Assembly: GCA_043744455.1 (NCBI GenBank)
Contig: JAYTUQ010000153.1
Coordinates: 4,321-68,320, forward strand
DNA from: JAAFJT01 sp043744455
GTDB taxonomy: Bacteria; Bacteroidota; Bacteroidia; Chitinophagales; Saprospiraceae
Reading direction: 5' to 3'
DNA length: 64,000 nucleotides
Every line of letters starts with the position of its first letter. Positions within the stretch are counted from its first letter, which is position 1. This document shows, in pieces, positions 1 to 7,984 of this stretch. Below the pieces are notes generated by a model that worked only from the letters and a program-made list of their open reading frames with translations, was not told the origin of the DNA and did no database searches. Made by a program: the position numbers and the translations under genes.

Positions 1-570
1 ACCTTAGAGATTCCCTATGAAACACGTCGTTTCTATGACTATTTTTGGGTTGTTGACCCACTCGATGGCACAAAGGAGTTTATCAAACGCAATGGTGAGT
101 TTACGATTAATATTGCTTTAATTCATCAAAACAAACCTGTCTTAGGCGTTGTTTATACACCAGATACTGAGGGGGTCTATTTTGCAGTAAAAAATGGGGG
201 CGCATTTAAAATTCAGAATGGCGTAGAAGAACGCATTCATTGTAGCACTTTTCGCTTGAAGGATAGAGGTTTGAAGATTCCCATTTCACGCTCTCATAGG
301 AATGAAGCAACTGATAAATTGTTTGAAGACTATATTGACCCAGAATTGATACCCTGCGGAAGTTCCCTCAAATTTTTGAAAATTGCCGAAGGTTCTTTCG
401 ATATTTACCCACGCATCGGTACAACTATGGAATGGGATACAGCCGCGCCGCAAATTGTTTTGGAAGAAGCGGGTGGTCATATTTTAGAATGGCACACACG
501 TAAACCTTTAATTTACAATAAAATGGACTTACGGAATCCTAATTTTATTGCTCATGGTATTATTATTTAG
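1..570 (+). CDS. cysQ: 3'(2'),5'-bisphosphate nucleotidase, 5'-truncated by window edge
   Basis: The reading frame is open from base 1 to the TAG at 568-570, giving 189 C-terminal residues of a family usually about 260-270 aa long. The sequence WVVDPLDGTKEFIKRNGEFT is the metal-binding DPLDGT motif of the inositol-monophosphatase superfamily; the KEF that follows is typical of CysQ, which hydrolyses 3'-phosphoadenosine 5'-phosphate from sulfate assimilation. The late WDTAAPQIVLEEAGG block is the second metal/substrate motif. An internal ATG at 256 would lose the catalytic core and is not the start. One copy of the iterated motif (165-174) is read in frame as Thr-Glu-Gly. Family assignment is firm; the CysQ rather than SuhB subtype is likely. 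Confidence 0.9.
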   Translation, partial: TLEIPYETRRFYDYFWVVDPLDGTKEFIKRNGEFTINIALIHQNKPVLGVVYTPDTEGVYFAVKNGGAFKIQNGVEERIHCSTFRLKDRGLKIPISRSHRNEATDKLFEDYIDPELIPCGSSLKFLKIAEGSFDIYPRIGTTMEWDTAAPQIVLEEAGGHILEWHTRKPLIYNKMDLRNPNFIAHGIII

Positions 571-578
571 ATAGACTC

Positions 579-667
579 GAATGTCACGAATGTCACGAAT
601 TAATCAGATGCGTTCTTTAAAATACTCATTTTATCTAATTCGTGTTATTAGTGAAATTCGTGTTAGA
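579..667. repeat. Intergenic CACGAATTA word repeats / inverted repeat
   Basis: Between cysQ and fur the word AATGTCACG is repeated in tandem (about 580-598). CACGAATTA near 594-602 is matched by its complement TAATTCGTG at 636-644 and again partly at 654-662. This gives a loose hairpin of about 9-bp arms. It is one of several intergenic word-built hairpins in the window. No coding content is seen. Confidence 0.45.
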
Positions 668-705
668 AAAACAGTTTACTTTATAGTTCAAAAAATACAA
701 TAAAA

Positions 706-1215
706 ATGTCCGCAAATCAAAAGGATACAGATATTATCAAGGAAGTAACAACCATTTTTAGCAAGCATTTGGAAGTCAGTGGCTTTCGGAAAACACCTGA
801 ACGATATGCTATTTTAGAAGAAATATACCGTCGTGGCGACCACTTTGACGCTGAAGCTTTATATATCCACATGAAAAACCAAAGCTATCGAGTCAGTCGT
901 GCAACCGTTTATAATACACTCGACCTTTTGGTGAATTGTGATTTAGTGCGGAAGCATCAATTTGGAAAAAACCTCGCGCAATACGAAAAGTCTTATGGTT
1001 TCAAACAACACGACCATACGATATGCGTGGACTGCGGCAAAGTTGTTGAGTTTTGCGATCCGCGCATTCAAAACATCAAAACGATGATAGGCGATTTATT
1101 AAATTTTAAAATTACGCATCACTCGCTCAACCTTTATGGTGTCTGTGGCATTTGCCAGAAAAAACGGGATTTTGAACGAGAATATATCATTCCTGACACC
1201 CTCCTAAATGATTAG
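706..1215 (+). CDS. fur: Fur-family transcriptional regulator
   Basis: The 169-aa protein has the Fur layout: an N-terminal winged helix (about 10-90, with VSRATVYNTLDLL as the recognition helix) and a C-terminal metal-binding and dimerisation domain. Metal ligands are visible: His102 and His104 in KQHDHTICVDCGKVVEF, a CxxC at Cys107/Cys110 and a second CxxC at Cys147/Cys150 (GVCGIC). That pattern fits an iron-responsive Fur with a structural zinc site, though Zur or PerR cannot be excluded from sequence. It stands alone and converges on rluB, with a bidirectional terminator between them. Confidence 0.9.
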   Translation: MSANQKDTDIIKEVTTIFSKHLEVSGFRKTPERYAILEEIYRRGDHFDAEALYIHMKNQSYRVSRATVYNTLDLLVNCDLVRKHQFGKNLAQYEKSYGFKQHDHTICVDCGKVVEFCDPRIQNIKTMIGDLLNFKITHHSLNLYGVCGICQKKRDFEREYIIPDTLLND

Positions 1216-1244
1216 CTAATAACTGAAAATGGATAGTGAATAAT

Positions 1245-1286
1245 GAAAAAAAGCGACCCCTCAGTAAATTGAGCGATCGCTTTTTT
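1245..1286. terminator. Bidirectional terminator carrying the iterated motif
   Basis: AAAAAGCGA (1248-1256) pairs with TCGCTTTTTT (1277-1286) between the convergent fur and rluB genes, with A/T runs on both sides so it could work in both directions. The intervening bases contain CCCCTCAGTA (1257-1266). Weaker outer pairing continues through ATGGATA / TATCCAT. Confidence 0.75.
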
Positions 1287-1303
1287 ATTATCCATTAGAA
1301 AAA

Positions 1304-2704
1304 TTACTTTCCCGTAAAATGCTTTAACATAATGACTTCACGTTCAGTTAAAGTCCGATAACCAGCGCGGGGCAAGTCTTTTTTAGTTAAACCACCATAA
1401 AAAACACGATCAAGACGCGTCACTTGATAGCCTAAATGCTCAAAAATGCGGCGAACGATGCGATTTTTACCGATATGAATTTCAATCATCACCTCATGTT
1501 TTGTCGCACCACTCACATATTGAACGCCATCAACTTGTGCCAAACCATCTTCTAATTCAATGCCTTTGGCGATGCCGTCGAGGTCACTTTTGGTCAAAGG
1601 CTTATCTAAAACAACATGATAGAGTTTTTTGATAAGATAACTTGGATGAGCCATCTTTTGAGCCAAATCACCATCATTTGTCAATAACAACAAGCCAGTC
1701 GTATCGCGATCAAGCCGCCCAACAGGAAAAATACGTTCTTTTACAGTTCGTTTTATCATATCAAGCACTGTTTTTCTGCCCCGTTCATCGCTCACAGTCG
1801 TAATCGTATCTTTTGGTTTATTCATCAAAATATAGATTTTTTGCTCCACTGGTTTAATTTCTTTTCCCTTGTATTTGATGATATCGGTCGGTAATACCCG
1901 TAGACCTGGTTCATTGACAACTTTGCCATTGACAATTATTTCACCTGCCAAAATCATCTCTCCAGCCTTGCGACGTGCTGCGATACCACACATCGCAACG
2001 TATTTGTTCAGACGTGTATCGTCGTCATCAGCAGGCGTCGATTTAGCAATATGTGGCTTAAAAACGCCTTTTTCGTTTGCTTTAAACGTAGAAGTAGCTT
2101 TTTCATGTGCACTTTTATTTCTCGGACGCATTTCTCGAACCGGCTTTTCAGAGCGTTTAGGATGTGCATCATCTTCTGTATTTACCTTTCTTGTAGGACG
2201 GTCGTCTGTTTCAATAGTACGTTTCGGACGGTCGTCAGAATTGAACGTGCGTTTTGGACGGTCATCTGAATTAAAATCGCGCTTCGGACGGTCGTCAGAA
2301 TTGAACGTACGTTTTGGACGGTCATCTGAATTAAACGTACCCTTTGGACGGTCGTTAGAATTGAACGTGCGTTTTGGACGGTCGTCAGAATTGAACGTGC
2401 GTTTTAGACGGTCGTCAGAATTAAAATCGCGCTTCGGACGGTCATTTGAATTGAAATCGCGTTTTGGACGGTCGTCAGAATTGAACGTACGTTTTGGGCG
2501 GTCGTCAGAATTGAACGTACGTTTCGGACGGTCATTATCACGTGGAGAGTCTGAACGTTTCGGACGGTCGTCCGAATTAAATGTACGCTTTGGGCGCGCA
2601 TCACTCTTAGGTTTGTCGGAACGCGTAGGGCGTCCACTTTTTTGGGGTTTTTCTGTCCGCTTCGGACGCGGGCTGTCTTTCGACGGTCGCTTTGAACTTT
2701 TCAT
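1304..2704 (-). CDS. rluB: 23S rRNA pseudouridine synthase (RluB/RsuA family) with repetitive basic N-terminal extension
   Basis: Residues from about 230 onward form a complete RsuA-family enzyme: an S4 RNA-binding domain (TRLNKYVAMCGIAARRKAG) followed by the catalytic domain with GRLDRDTTGLLLLTNDG, which holds the catalytic Asp, and a C-terminal GKNRIVRRIFEHLGY block. It converts a uridine in 23S rRNA to pseudouridine. The first 200 or so residues are unusual: about a dozen copies of a 10-residue unit, consensus SDDRPKRTFN, encoded by a 30-bp tandem repeat, giving a basic, disordered tail likely to bind RNA. Bacteroidota RluB homologues often carry low-complexity N-termini. Last gene of a minus-strand run. 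Confidence 0.9.
   Translation of the reverse strand: MKSSKRPSKDSPRPKRTEKPQKSGRPTRSDKPKSDARPKRTFNSDDRPKRSDSPRDNDRPKRTFNSDDRPKRTFNSDDRPKRDFNSNDRPKRDFNSDDRLKRTFNSDDRPKRTFNSNDRPKGTFNSDDRPKRTFNSDDRPKRDFNSDDRPKRTFNSDDRPKRTIETDDRPTRKVNTEDDAHPKRSEKPVREMRPRNKSAHEKATSTFKANEKGVFKPHIAKSTPADDDDTRLNKYVAMCGIAARRKAGEMILAGEIIVNGKVVNEPGLRVLPTDIIKYKGKEIKPVEQKIYILMNKPKDTITTVSDERGRKTVLDMIKRTVKERIFPVGRLDRDTTGLLLLTNDGDLAQKMAHPSYLIKKLYHVVLDKPLTKSDLDGIAKGIELEDGLAQVDGVQYVSGATKHEVMIEIHIGKNRIVRRIFEHLGYQVTRLDRVFYGGLTKKDLPRAGYRTLTEREVIMLKHFTGK
2205..2600 (-). repeat. 30-bp tandem repeat array inside rluB
   Basis: A unit of about 30 bp, core GGACGGTCGTCAGAATTGAA on the plus strand, is repeated roughly a dozen times with small substitutions (TCG/TCA, AAC/AAA, CGTGC/CGTAC/CGCGC). 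Because the unit is a multiple of three, copy changes keep the frame. The mixture of identical and diverged neighbours suggests ongoing slippage or unequal exchange. Confidence 0.9.
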
Positions 2705-2830
2705 TATTGAAATTATTGAAAAAAATTAAAAATGCCCCCCTCAGTATTTCCATCTGAATTTAGACGATTTTATGAGTAGGTGGTTAAAAAAACTAAAATT
2801 ATCCATTGTCAACTATCAACTTCCCATCGG

Positions 2831-3577
2831 TTAATAGCAATCCCAATTAAACCAGGCTTTTGAAAAATCTTTTTTTAGCAAAGCCGATTTGGGTATGAAA
2901 AAATGGGCGACACCTGAATCGCCTAATGTAATATGTGTATCCGTATCTATCTGTAACAATAAAACATCGTCTTTGACTGCCTCTTTATATCGCGGGTCAT
3001 CTTGTGTAAAATGCGCGTAACCACTCAATTTATGTCCTATGCCATCAAAAAATTCGTACAGTGTATCCTCATCTTCGCTTGAAATTTCCTCTGAACCAAT
3101 AAGCGGAATGATGTTTTGCGTTCTAACATCGGTTGGGCTGCCATAGTTGTCAATTAGCTGAAAATCAAGTGAATGCGGACAATTTATCGGACATTCTTCA
3201 AATAAATCCTCTTTTAAAAAAGAAAAATCGGTCGTTAAAGACGTTTTTACTGAGGGGTCTTCCCAAAAGATAATTTTATAATCTTTCATTTCTGTCCATT
3301 CTGTTGGCGATTGAAAGAATTGTAAAATACCTTTTTCAGGAAAATCTTTTAATGGGTGTGTTTCTGCAAAATTAATTTGCGCCCACATCAGCATCGGTTG
3401 CCCATTTTCATCTTTTGGATAGACAGCATTTTCAGGCAAATAGGGTTTACCTAAAAAACTGCTTTGCAAAGGCGTAAGGTCTTCCAAACGGCAAGGCGTG
3501 CTTTTTATTTGAAGACTTTGCATTTTTGCATTTTCAATATCGGCTTCAAAAGGTTTTAGAAAATCGGGTAGTACCAT
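2831..3577 (-). CDS. DUF1963 (YwqG-like) family protein
   Basis: The 248-aa soluble protein carries the DUF1963/YwqG pattern: SSFLGKPYLPENAVYPKDENG, then MLMWAQINFAE, then GILQFFQSP, and a C-terminal LLLQIDTD ... GDSGVAHFFIP block. The YwqG family has a known beta-rich fold but no established reaction. It has no signal peptide or membrane segment. It is 46 bp downstream of the TPR gene and in the same direction, so co-transcription is plausible. Function unknown. Confidence 0.7.
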   Translation of the reverse strand: MVLPDFLKPFEADIENAKMQSLQIKSTPCRLEDLTPLQSSFLGKPYLPENAVYPKDENGQPMLMWAQINFAETHPLKDFPEKGILQFFQSPTEWTEMKDYKIIFWEDPSVKTSLTTDFSFLKEDLFEECPINCPHSLDFQLIDNYGSPTDVRTQNIIPLIGSEEISSEDEDTLYEFFDGIGHKLSGYAHFTQDDPRYKEAVKDDVLLLQIDTDTHITLGDSGVAHFFIPKSALLKKDFSKAWFNWDCY

Positions 3578-3623
3578 TTTACTTTAAAATAATTCTCAAT
3601 TAATAATTTGTTGCAATCAGGCA

Positions 3624-4496
3624 TTACAAAACTCTTTGAAAATCAATCACTTCTGATTGTGTTAATCTTTTCCAACTTTCAAGAATATTCATTATATCCA
3701 TTTCTGATTTGGCTGCTAAACCTAAATGGTATTCTCCTTTTTCAACCTTTTTTGCAAGGCTTTTGTCATGGTGTTCATGTGGCTTTCCTTCGCTGCATTG
3801 CTTACAAATATATCGAATTGAATCTGTCCAATTTTCAAACCCACAACCTCTCTTATCTAAAATTTCTTCAATGGAATTTAGCAATTTAATGTCTTCTACT
3901 TGAACCCAGGCAGAAAAGGTTAAATAAGGAGACTTTTCGAACAATTCTAATTCATCAAAAACCGGAAATTCAAAACCGTTATGAGTTCTTATACCATTAG
4001 GTGCGCCATCGTTTAAAACTATATCTTTGAAACGTCTTTTACTATCGGGCGTTGGCACATTATGGATAATGGCTCTTGCTGGGTCAATCCTATCTGTCCA
4101 AATTACTTCTTTATTTTCCTTCAAACGTACAGGCGTTATCCCTAAATCCATACGTAACTCTGTGTTTTCCTTCTCATTAGGCAACTTTATGCCAAATGTT
4201 TTCCAAGCATCTCTTGCTGTTTTCCAATCTTTTAAAGCAGTTGCGGCTATACCTAAATTCCATATTGTTGCTTTATCAAATGGGTCTAATTCTATAGATT
4301 TTGCATTATAAGTCAAAGAGTTATACCAATCACAACGATATTTATAAATCAAACCTAAATTATAATAGGGCACAGCCCAAGTTGGGTCAGACTCTATTGT
4401 TTTAAGGTAAACTCTAATTGTTTCATCGGTTTTACCTTCCTCTTCTAATTCTAATGCAAGGTCGAGCAGCTTTTTTGCTTTCTCTCTATTAACCAT
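3624..4496 (-). CDS. TPR-repeat protein with C-terminal Cys/His cluster, function unknown
   Basis: Residues about 5-110 form three tetratricopeptide repeats (e.g. VPYYNLGLIYKYRCDWYNSL, TIWNLGIAATALKDWKTARD), a protein-interaction scaffold. The remaining 180 residues are less familiar; they hold CKQCSEGKPHEHH, a Cys/His cluster (about 232-246) that could bind a metal. No signal peptide or membrane segment, so probably cytoplasmic. It follows the LOG gene by 17 bp and precedes the DUF1963 gene, suggesting one operon. Similar TPR proteins are annotated only as hypothetical; no function is claimed. Confidence 0.75.
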   Translation of the reverse strand: MVNREKAKKLLDLALELEEEGKTDETIRVYLKTIESDPTWAVPYYNLGLIYKYRCDWYNSLTYNAKSIELDPFDKATIWNLGIAATALKDWKTARDAWKTFGIKLPNEKENTELRMDLGITPVRLKENKEVIWTDRIDPARAIIHNVPTPDSKRRFKDIVLNDGAPNGIRTHNGFEFPVFDELELFEKSPYLTFSAWVQVEDIKLLNSIEEILDKRGCGFENWTDSIRYICKQCSEGKPHEHHDKSLAKKVEKGEYHLGLAAKSEMDIMNILESWKRLTQSEVIDFQRVL

Positions 4497-4513
4497 TTTA
4501 TAAATGTTTAATA

Positions 4514-5116
4514 CTATTTATGAATATCCCCCGATTCAAACTTATCATACTGAGGGGGGGTAAAATTTTTCATCAAAGCCAATAAGTCGGCTGGTTCGTC
4601 TGCAAAAACAACGTTTGCACGATAAGCAGATTGTAAAAAGCCTTCATTCATCATTTTATCCAACATCACAATCATTGGGTCATAATAACCAGCTACATTT
4701 AGAAAACCACATGGAAATTTCCGATTTCCTAAGATAGTGAGCATCAAAATTTCGCCAATTTCATCCAAAGTACCATAACCACCTGGCATGGCAATAAACG
4801 CATCAGATAGGTCAATCATCAAGTTGCGGCGTTCAAACATGGTATCAACCATGTGCATTTCACTTAATGTATGGTGCAAAACCTCTCTTTTTCCTAAGAA
4901 ATGAGGCGCAACACCTATGACATGACCGCCATGTTCTAAAACAGAACTGCCGATTATGCCCATCAATCCGACATTGCCACCACCATACACTAAGCGGATG
5001 TTTTGTTTTGCCATCAATGCTCCGAGTTCTGCTGCTTTTTCAGCATATTTTGGATTATTGCCTTTCATTGAGCCGCAATAGACGGCGATGCTTTTGAATT
5101 CCATTTTATCAGTCAT
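4514..5116 (-). CDS. LOG-family nucleotide phosphoribohydrolase (TIGR00730 type)
   Basis: The 200-aa protein has the LOG family signature: VYCGSMKGNNP near the N-terminus, VYGGGNVGLMG, and MPGGYGTLDEIGE, matching the PGGxGTxxE motif with its catalytic Glu. Characterised members release ribose 5-phosphate from N6-modified AMP or from other nucleoside 5'-monophosphates. Many bacterial members are mis-annotated as lysine decarboxylases. The start ATG at 5116 is followed directly by a normal LOG N-terminus. It lies 57 bp downstream of purD on the same strand, a setting consistent with purine nucleotide metabolism. Confidence 0.85.
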   Translation of the reverse strand: MTDKMEFKSIAVYCGSMKGNNPKYAEKAAELGALMAKQNIRLVYGGGNVGLMGIIGSSVLEHGGHVIGVAPHFLGKREVLHHTLSEMHMVDTMFERRNLMIDLSDAFIAMPGGYGTLDEIGEILMLTILGNRKFPCGFLNVAGYYDPMIVMLDKMMNEGFLQSAYRANVVFADEPADLLALMKNFTPPQYDKFESGDIHK

Positions 5117-5125
5117 TGGTCAATT

Positions 5126-5169
5126 GTCATTAGTCATTATTGTCATCAAATGACACAATGACTAATGAC
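5126..5169. repeat. Intergenic hairpin built from GTCATTAGTCATT words
   Basis: GTCATTAGTCATT...TGTCAT (5126-5146) pairs with ATGACACAATGACTAATGAC (5150-5169) with one bulge and a 3-nt loop. It lies between purD and the LOG gene in the purD direction and could end or stabilise purD mRNA. There is no clear U-run. Confidence 0.6.
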
Positions 5170-5172
5170 TTT

Positions 5173-6468
5173 TTAAACTAAATCAAGTCCTATATCCTTA
5201 CGGAAATATTTGCCTTCAAAATCAACACGTTGCGCGTATGCGTTAGATATAGACAGCGCAGAAGGTATATCGTCACCAAATCCTGTGATTGCCATGACGC
5301 GACCACCGTATGTAACAATTTGATTGTCAATGCTTTTTGTTCCTGCATGAAAAATAAGAGCGGCTTCTACCCCCTTCCCGATGGCATCGGGATTTCGTTC
5401 CTCAACAGTATTTTTAATGATATGACCTTTTTTGTAGTCATTTGGATAGCCACCTGCGGTCAAAACAACGGTTGTGGCAGTTCGTTTATCTTGTAAAATT
5501 TGAACTTCTGATAATTTGCCTTCACTTGTTTTGACAAATAAATCCACCAAATCATTTTTCAAGCGAGGAATGACGACTTCTGTTTCAGGGTCACCCAAAC
5601 GACAATTGTATTCAATCACTATCGGTTCGTCACCTACCTTTATTAAGCCAAAAAAGACAAAACCAGTATAATCCATCCCCTCAGTATGCAAGCCATTTAT
5701 CGTCGGTTTAATGATGCGTTCTTCTACTTTCGACCATAAAACAGCATTCACAAATGGAACGGGACTGACTGCACCCATGCCGCCGGTGTTCAAACCAGTA
5801 TCACCTTCGCCGATACGTTTATAGTCTTTGGCTTCGGGTAAAATCACGTAATCCTTACCATCGGTCAAAGCAAAAACGGAAAATTCGATGCCATCTAAAA
5901 ATTCTTCGATGACCACTTTACGACTCGCTTCGCCAAATTGACCATCGAGCATTATTTTTAAGGCATCAACTGCTTCATCTAAATCATTGATAATCAATAC
6001 ACCTTTGCCCGCAGCCAGACCATCAGCTTTCAAAACATAAGGCGGATTCATTGTTTTCAGAAAAGAGACCCCCTCAGTATGTTCCGTGATTTCGGCATAA
6101 CGCGCCGTCGGAATGTGGTGGCGTGCCATAAATTTTTTGGCAAACGCTTTTGAGCCTTCGAGTTGCGCGCCGTAAGCAGCAGGTCCGATTATAATAACGT
6201 GTTGTAAATCAGCATTTTTTCTAAAAAAATCAGTCACCCCACGTACCAAAGGCTCTTCGGGTCCAACGACAACAAGTTTTATATTTTTTTCTAAAACGAA
6301 AGACTTAATTCCTTGAAAATCATTGATTTGTAAAGCGATATTTTCGCCAACTTGCGAAGTTCCTGCATTGCCAGGAGCAATAAAAAGTTGTTCGCAAAGT
6401 GAACTTTGATGCATTTTCCACGCCAGTGCATGTTCACGTCCACCAGAACCAAGAAGTAAAATATTCAT
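5173..6468 (-). CDS. purD: Phosphoribosylamine-glycine ligase, with a 10-aa in-frame insert
   Basis: The 431-aa ATP-grasp enzyme joins phosphoribosylamine and glycine in de novo purine synthesis. Family marks are visible: MNILLLGSGGREHALAWK (N-domain), VGPEEPLVRGV, KADGLAAGKGV (ATP-grasp nucleotide loop), GEGDTGLNTGGMGAVSPVP and EYNCRLGDPETE (metal-binding). Length is normal. At residues about 355-364, just before IFHAGTKS, there is a 10-residue insert (V-E-E-R-N-P-D-A-I-G). It is encoded by a 30-bp palindromic element that splits a copy of the iterated motif; without it the protein would read N-T-E-G-V-E-A-A. Two intact motif copies also lie in the gene (5677-5686, 6070-6079), both read as Thr-Glu-Gly. 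Confidence 0.95.
   Translation of the reverse strand: MNILLLGSGGREHALAWKMHQSSLCEQLFIAPGNAGTSQVGENIALQINDFQGIKSFVLEKNIKLVVVGPEEPLVRGVTDFFRKNADLQHVIIIGPAAYGAQLEGSKAFAKKFMARHHIPTARYAEITEHTEGVSFLKTMNPPYVLKADGLAAGKGVLIINDLDEAVDALKIMLDGQFGEASRKVVIEEFLDGIEFSVFALTDGKDYVILPEAKDYKRIGEGDTGLNTGGMGAVSPVPFVNAVLWSKVEERIIKPTINGLHTEGMDYTGFVFFGLIKVGDEPIVIEYNCRLGDPETEVVIPRLKNDLVDLFVKTSEGKLSEVQILQDKRTATTVVLTAGGYPNDYKKGHIIKNTVEERNPDAIGKGVEAALIFHAGTKSIDNQIVTYGGRVMAITGFGDDIPSALSISNAYAQRVDFEGKYFRKDIGLDLV
5376..5405 (-). repeat. 30-bp palindromic insert splitting an iterated motif (copy A, in purD)
   Basis: On the plus strand CCCCCT (5370-5375) and CAGTAT (5406-5411) are the two halves of an iterated-motif copy. Between them lie exactly 30 bp whose core is the inverted repeat TCCCGAT-GGC-ATCGGGA. 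Copy B (7048-7077) interrupts another motif copy at the same point and in the same orientation, with 4 differences across 44 aligned bases. Confidence 0.8.
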
Positions 6469-6547
6469 AAAAAAGAAGTATTTTTCAAAAAACGCTGCAA
6501 ATAAACGGCGTTTATATCGAATTCCGCTTGTTTTTAAAGCCTTCTTT

Positions 6548-7228
6548 TCAGTTTTTCGTTGCGACTAATACATAATAATTAAAAATAAATTCATGTTTTT
6601 TCAAAATCGTTTTTTCAATGGTACAACCCCGTTCTGTCAACATGGCTTGATATTCGGCTAAATCGAATTGGTGCGGGTGCAATATATCGCCTGGCAAGGC
6701 TTGGAAAATATGTTTGAGCAAAGGAAAATTATGTGCATCTATTGAGACAATGAGTTGACCGCCTTTTTTGGTAGCAGCGACTAAAATATCGAAACAGCGC
6801 GCGAGGTCGGCAACGTGATTGATGGCATTGAGACAGAAAACAGCATCATAAGCGTCTTGTTTATCGAAATTTTCAAGCGGTTTGCTGTAAAAATGCACAT
6901 TTGGATAGAGCGTTTTTCTGAAATGGGGTAAGGTCGTTTCATACTCGTCGAGCAAAGGATCGAGGGCATCTACTTTATGATTTTTAAAAATCATAAAAAT
7001 ACCTGCGGGACCACAACCTGCATCAAAGATTGATTTTTGCCCCCCCTCCCCGAAGGCATCGGGATTTCCTTCGTCAACAGTATTTAGATGAGAAAGTCCT
7101 ATTTCAGCAAGTAATTTTTGCCAATAATCTGTTTTCCAAACGGCATAATCCGTAGTAGGCTTGTTTTTGAGGTAGCGTTGCCACCAACGAATTTCGGCAG
7201 CTTGAGCAATTTTCCAGCGAAAGGTCAT
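6548..7228 (-). CDS. Class I SAM-dependent methyltransferase, with a 10-aa in-frame insert
   Basis: The 226-aa protein has the Rossmann methyltransferase core: motif I SIFDAGCGPAGIF (about 67-79), an acidic motif II (VDALDPL), and YDAVFCLNAINHV with GGQLIVSIDAHNF as motifs IV-V. It resembles small-molecule methyltransferases of the UbiG/Methyltransf_11 type; the substrate cannot be inferred. At residues about 51-60, just before motif I, it carries the insert V-D-E-G-N-P-D-A-F-G. This is nearly identical to the one in the adjacent purD and again splits a motif copy. It lies about 80 bp upstream of purD on the same strand. Confidence 0.8.
   Translation of the reverse strand: MTFRWKIAQAAEIRWWQRYLKNKPTTDYAVWKTDYWQKLLAEIGLSHLNTVDEGNPDAFGEGGQKSIFDAGCGPAGIFMIFKNHKVDALDPLLDEYETTLPHFRKTLYPNVHFYSKPLENFDKQDAYDAVFCLNAINHVADLARCFDILVAATKKGGQLIVSIDAHNFPLLKHIFQALPGDILHPHQFDLAEYQAMLTERGCTIEKTILKKHEFIFNYYVLVATKN
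7048..7077 (-). repeat. 30-bp palindromic insert splitting an iterated motif (copy B, in methyltransferase)
   Basis: The left half CCCCCCT ends at 7047 and the right half CAGTAT starts at 7078, with 30 bp between them. The core is CCCGA-AGGCA-TCGGG. The palindrome arms are kept relative to copy A although the centre differs. The insert encodes ten residues and keeps the frame. Confidence 0.8.
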
Positions 7229-7256
7229 AGGTTGGATATTGGTTATTGGTGTATTG

Positions 7257-7305
7257 GTTATTAGTATATTGGTTATTCGTTACCAATAACCAATATACTA
7301 ATAAC
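7257..7305. repeat. Perfect 21-bp inverted repeat made of AATAACCAATA words
   Basis: GTTATTAGTATATTGGTTATT (7257-7277, 21 bp) pairs exactly with 7285-7305 around a 7-nt loop; further copies of the ATTGGTTATT word lie just left (7235-7260). It sits between the SH3 gene and the methyltransferase, both minus strand, so it is the 3' hairpin of the SH3 mRNA or the 5' leader of the next gene. It has no U-tract, so RNA stabilisation is as likely as termination. Confidence 0.75.
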
Positions 7306-7309
7306 AGAT

Positions 7310-7984
7310 TTAAAACCCATCTGTTGGTTTTCGTTTATAAAAATCTATACCCGAGCCATGTACCCAGCCTACAGTACCGCGTTTAGTTTGCACTTTAAAC
7401 CAAGGCTTTGTGATAGATGTCCCATCGGCTAAACGGACGGTTTGGACTTGTACACTCGTTTCTTCGAGGAAGTAAACTTGGTCGTTCAGTTTTAGTTTTC
7501 CTTTAACTTTTGACTTTAAATCGGGTTTTGAGCGAATATTTAACCCATTTATAAGGACATAAAGCATCGTATTGCTTGGCGGAGCGGTCGTAGGTTCAGG
7601 AACAGATTTCGACGTGATAACAGGCGGCACTGTCGTCCGTGCTGTCGCTGGTGATGTTGTAATAGTGCTGTATGGCTGTGGTATATTTTGAACTGTTGGT
7701 GTGGGCGTATTCGTTGGCATAGCCGGTAGTGGCGCGGGTTGCTGTTGATACAGAGGGGCTTCGGGTTGAGGAATTGTATTAGTGATGGCGGGTTGCTTCA
7801 AAATTCTTGCACGGGAAGCAGCAGGCGAGGTTAAGGTATCTAAAACACTTATATTTCCTTCTGTCGCTGTCGTGATTGCCGCTTCTTCTCTTTTCTTTTT
7901 ACATCGGGACATACCCCATAAACCAATACAAATCATGAAGACAAAAATGATGGCGGTCTCCATATTAGGAAAGAATCTTTTCAT
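7310..7984 (-). CDS. Membrane-anchored SH3-domain protein
   Basis: The 224-aa protein starts with an N-terminal membrane segment (TAIIFVFMICIGLWGMSRC, about 10-28), then a Pro/Thr/Ala-rich linker (about 50-135). The C-terminal bacterial SH3 domain (about 142-215) contains LINGLNIRSKPDLKSKVKGKL and GTVGWVHGSGIDFY. Such SH3_3 domains commonly bind peptidoglycan or other cell-wall ligands, so the protein probably projects the domain into the periplasm on a flexible stalk. No catalytic domain is present. Role unknown. Confidence 0.7.
   Translation of the reverse strand: MKRFFPNMETAIIFVFMICIGLWGMSRCKKKREEAAITTATEGNISVLDTLTSPAASRARILKQPAITNTIPQPEAPLYQQQPAPLPAMPTNTPTPTVQNIPQPYSTITTSPATARTTVPPVITSKSVPEPTTAPPSNTMLYVLINGLNIRSKPDLKSKVKGKLKLNDQVYFLEETSVQVQTVRLADGTSITKPWFKVQTKRGTVGWVHGSGIDFYKRKPTDGF

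Noticed and set aside
1869..2729. 286-codon plus-strand ORF over rluB
   Set aside because: It is the antisense shadow of the 30-bp repeat array; its protein is a periodic FGRSSELN string with no domain, while the minus strand encodes a complete pseudouridine synthase.
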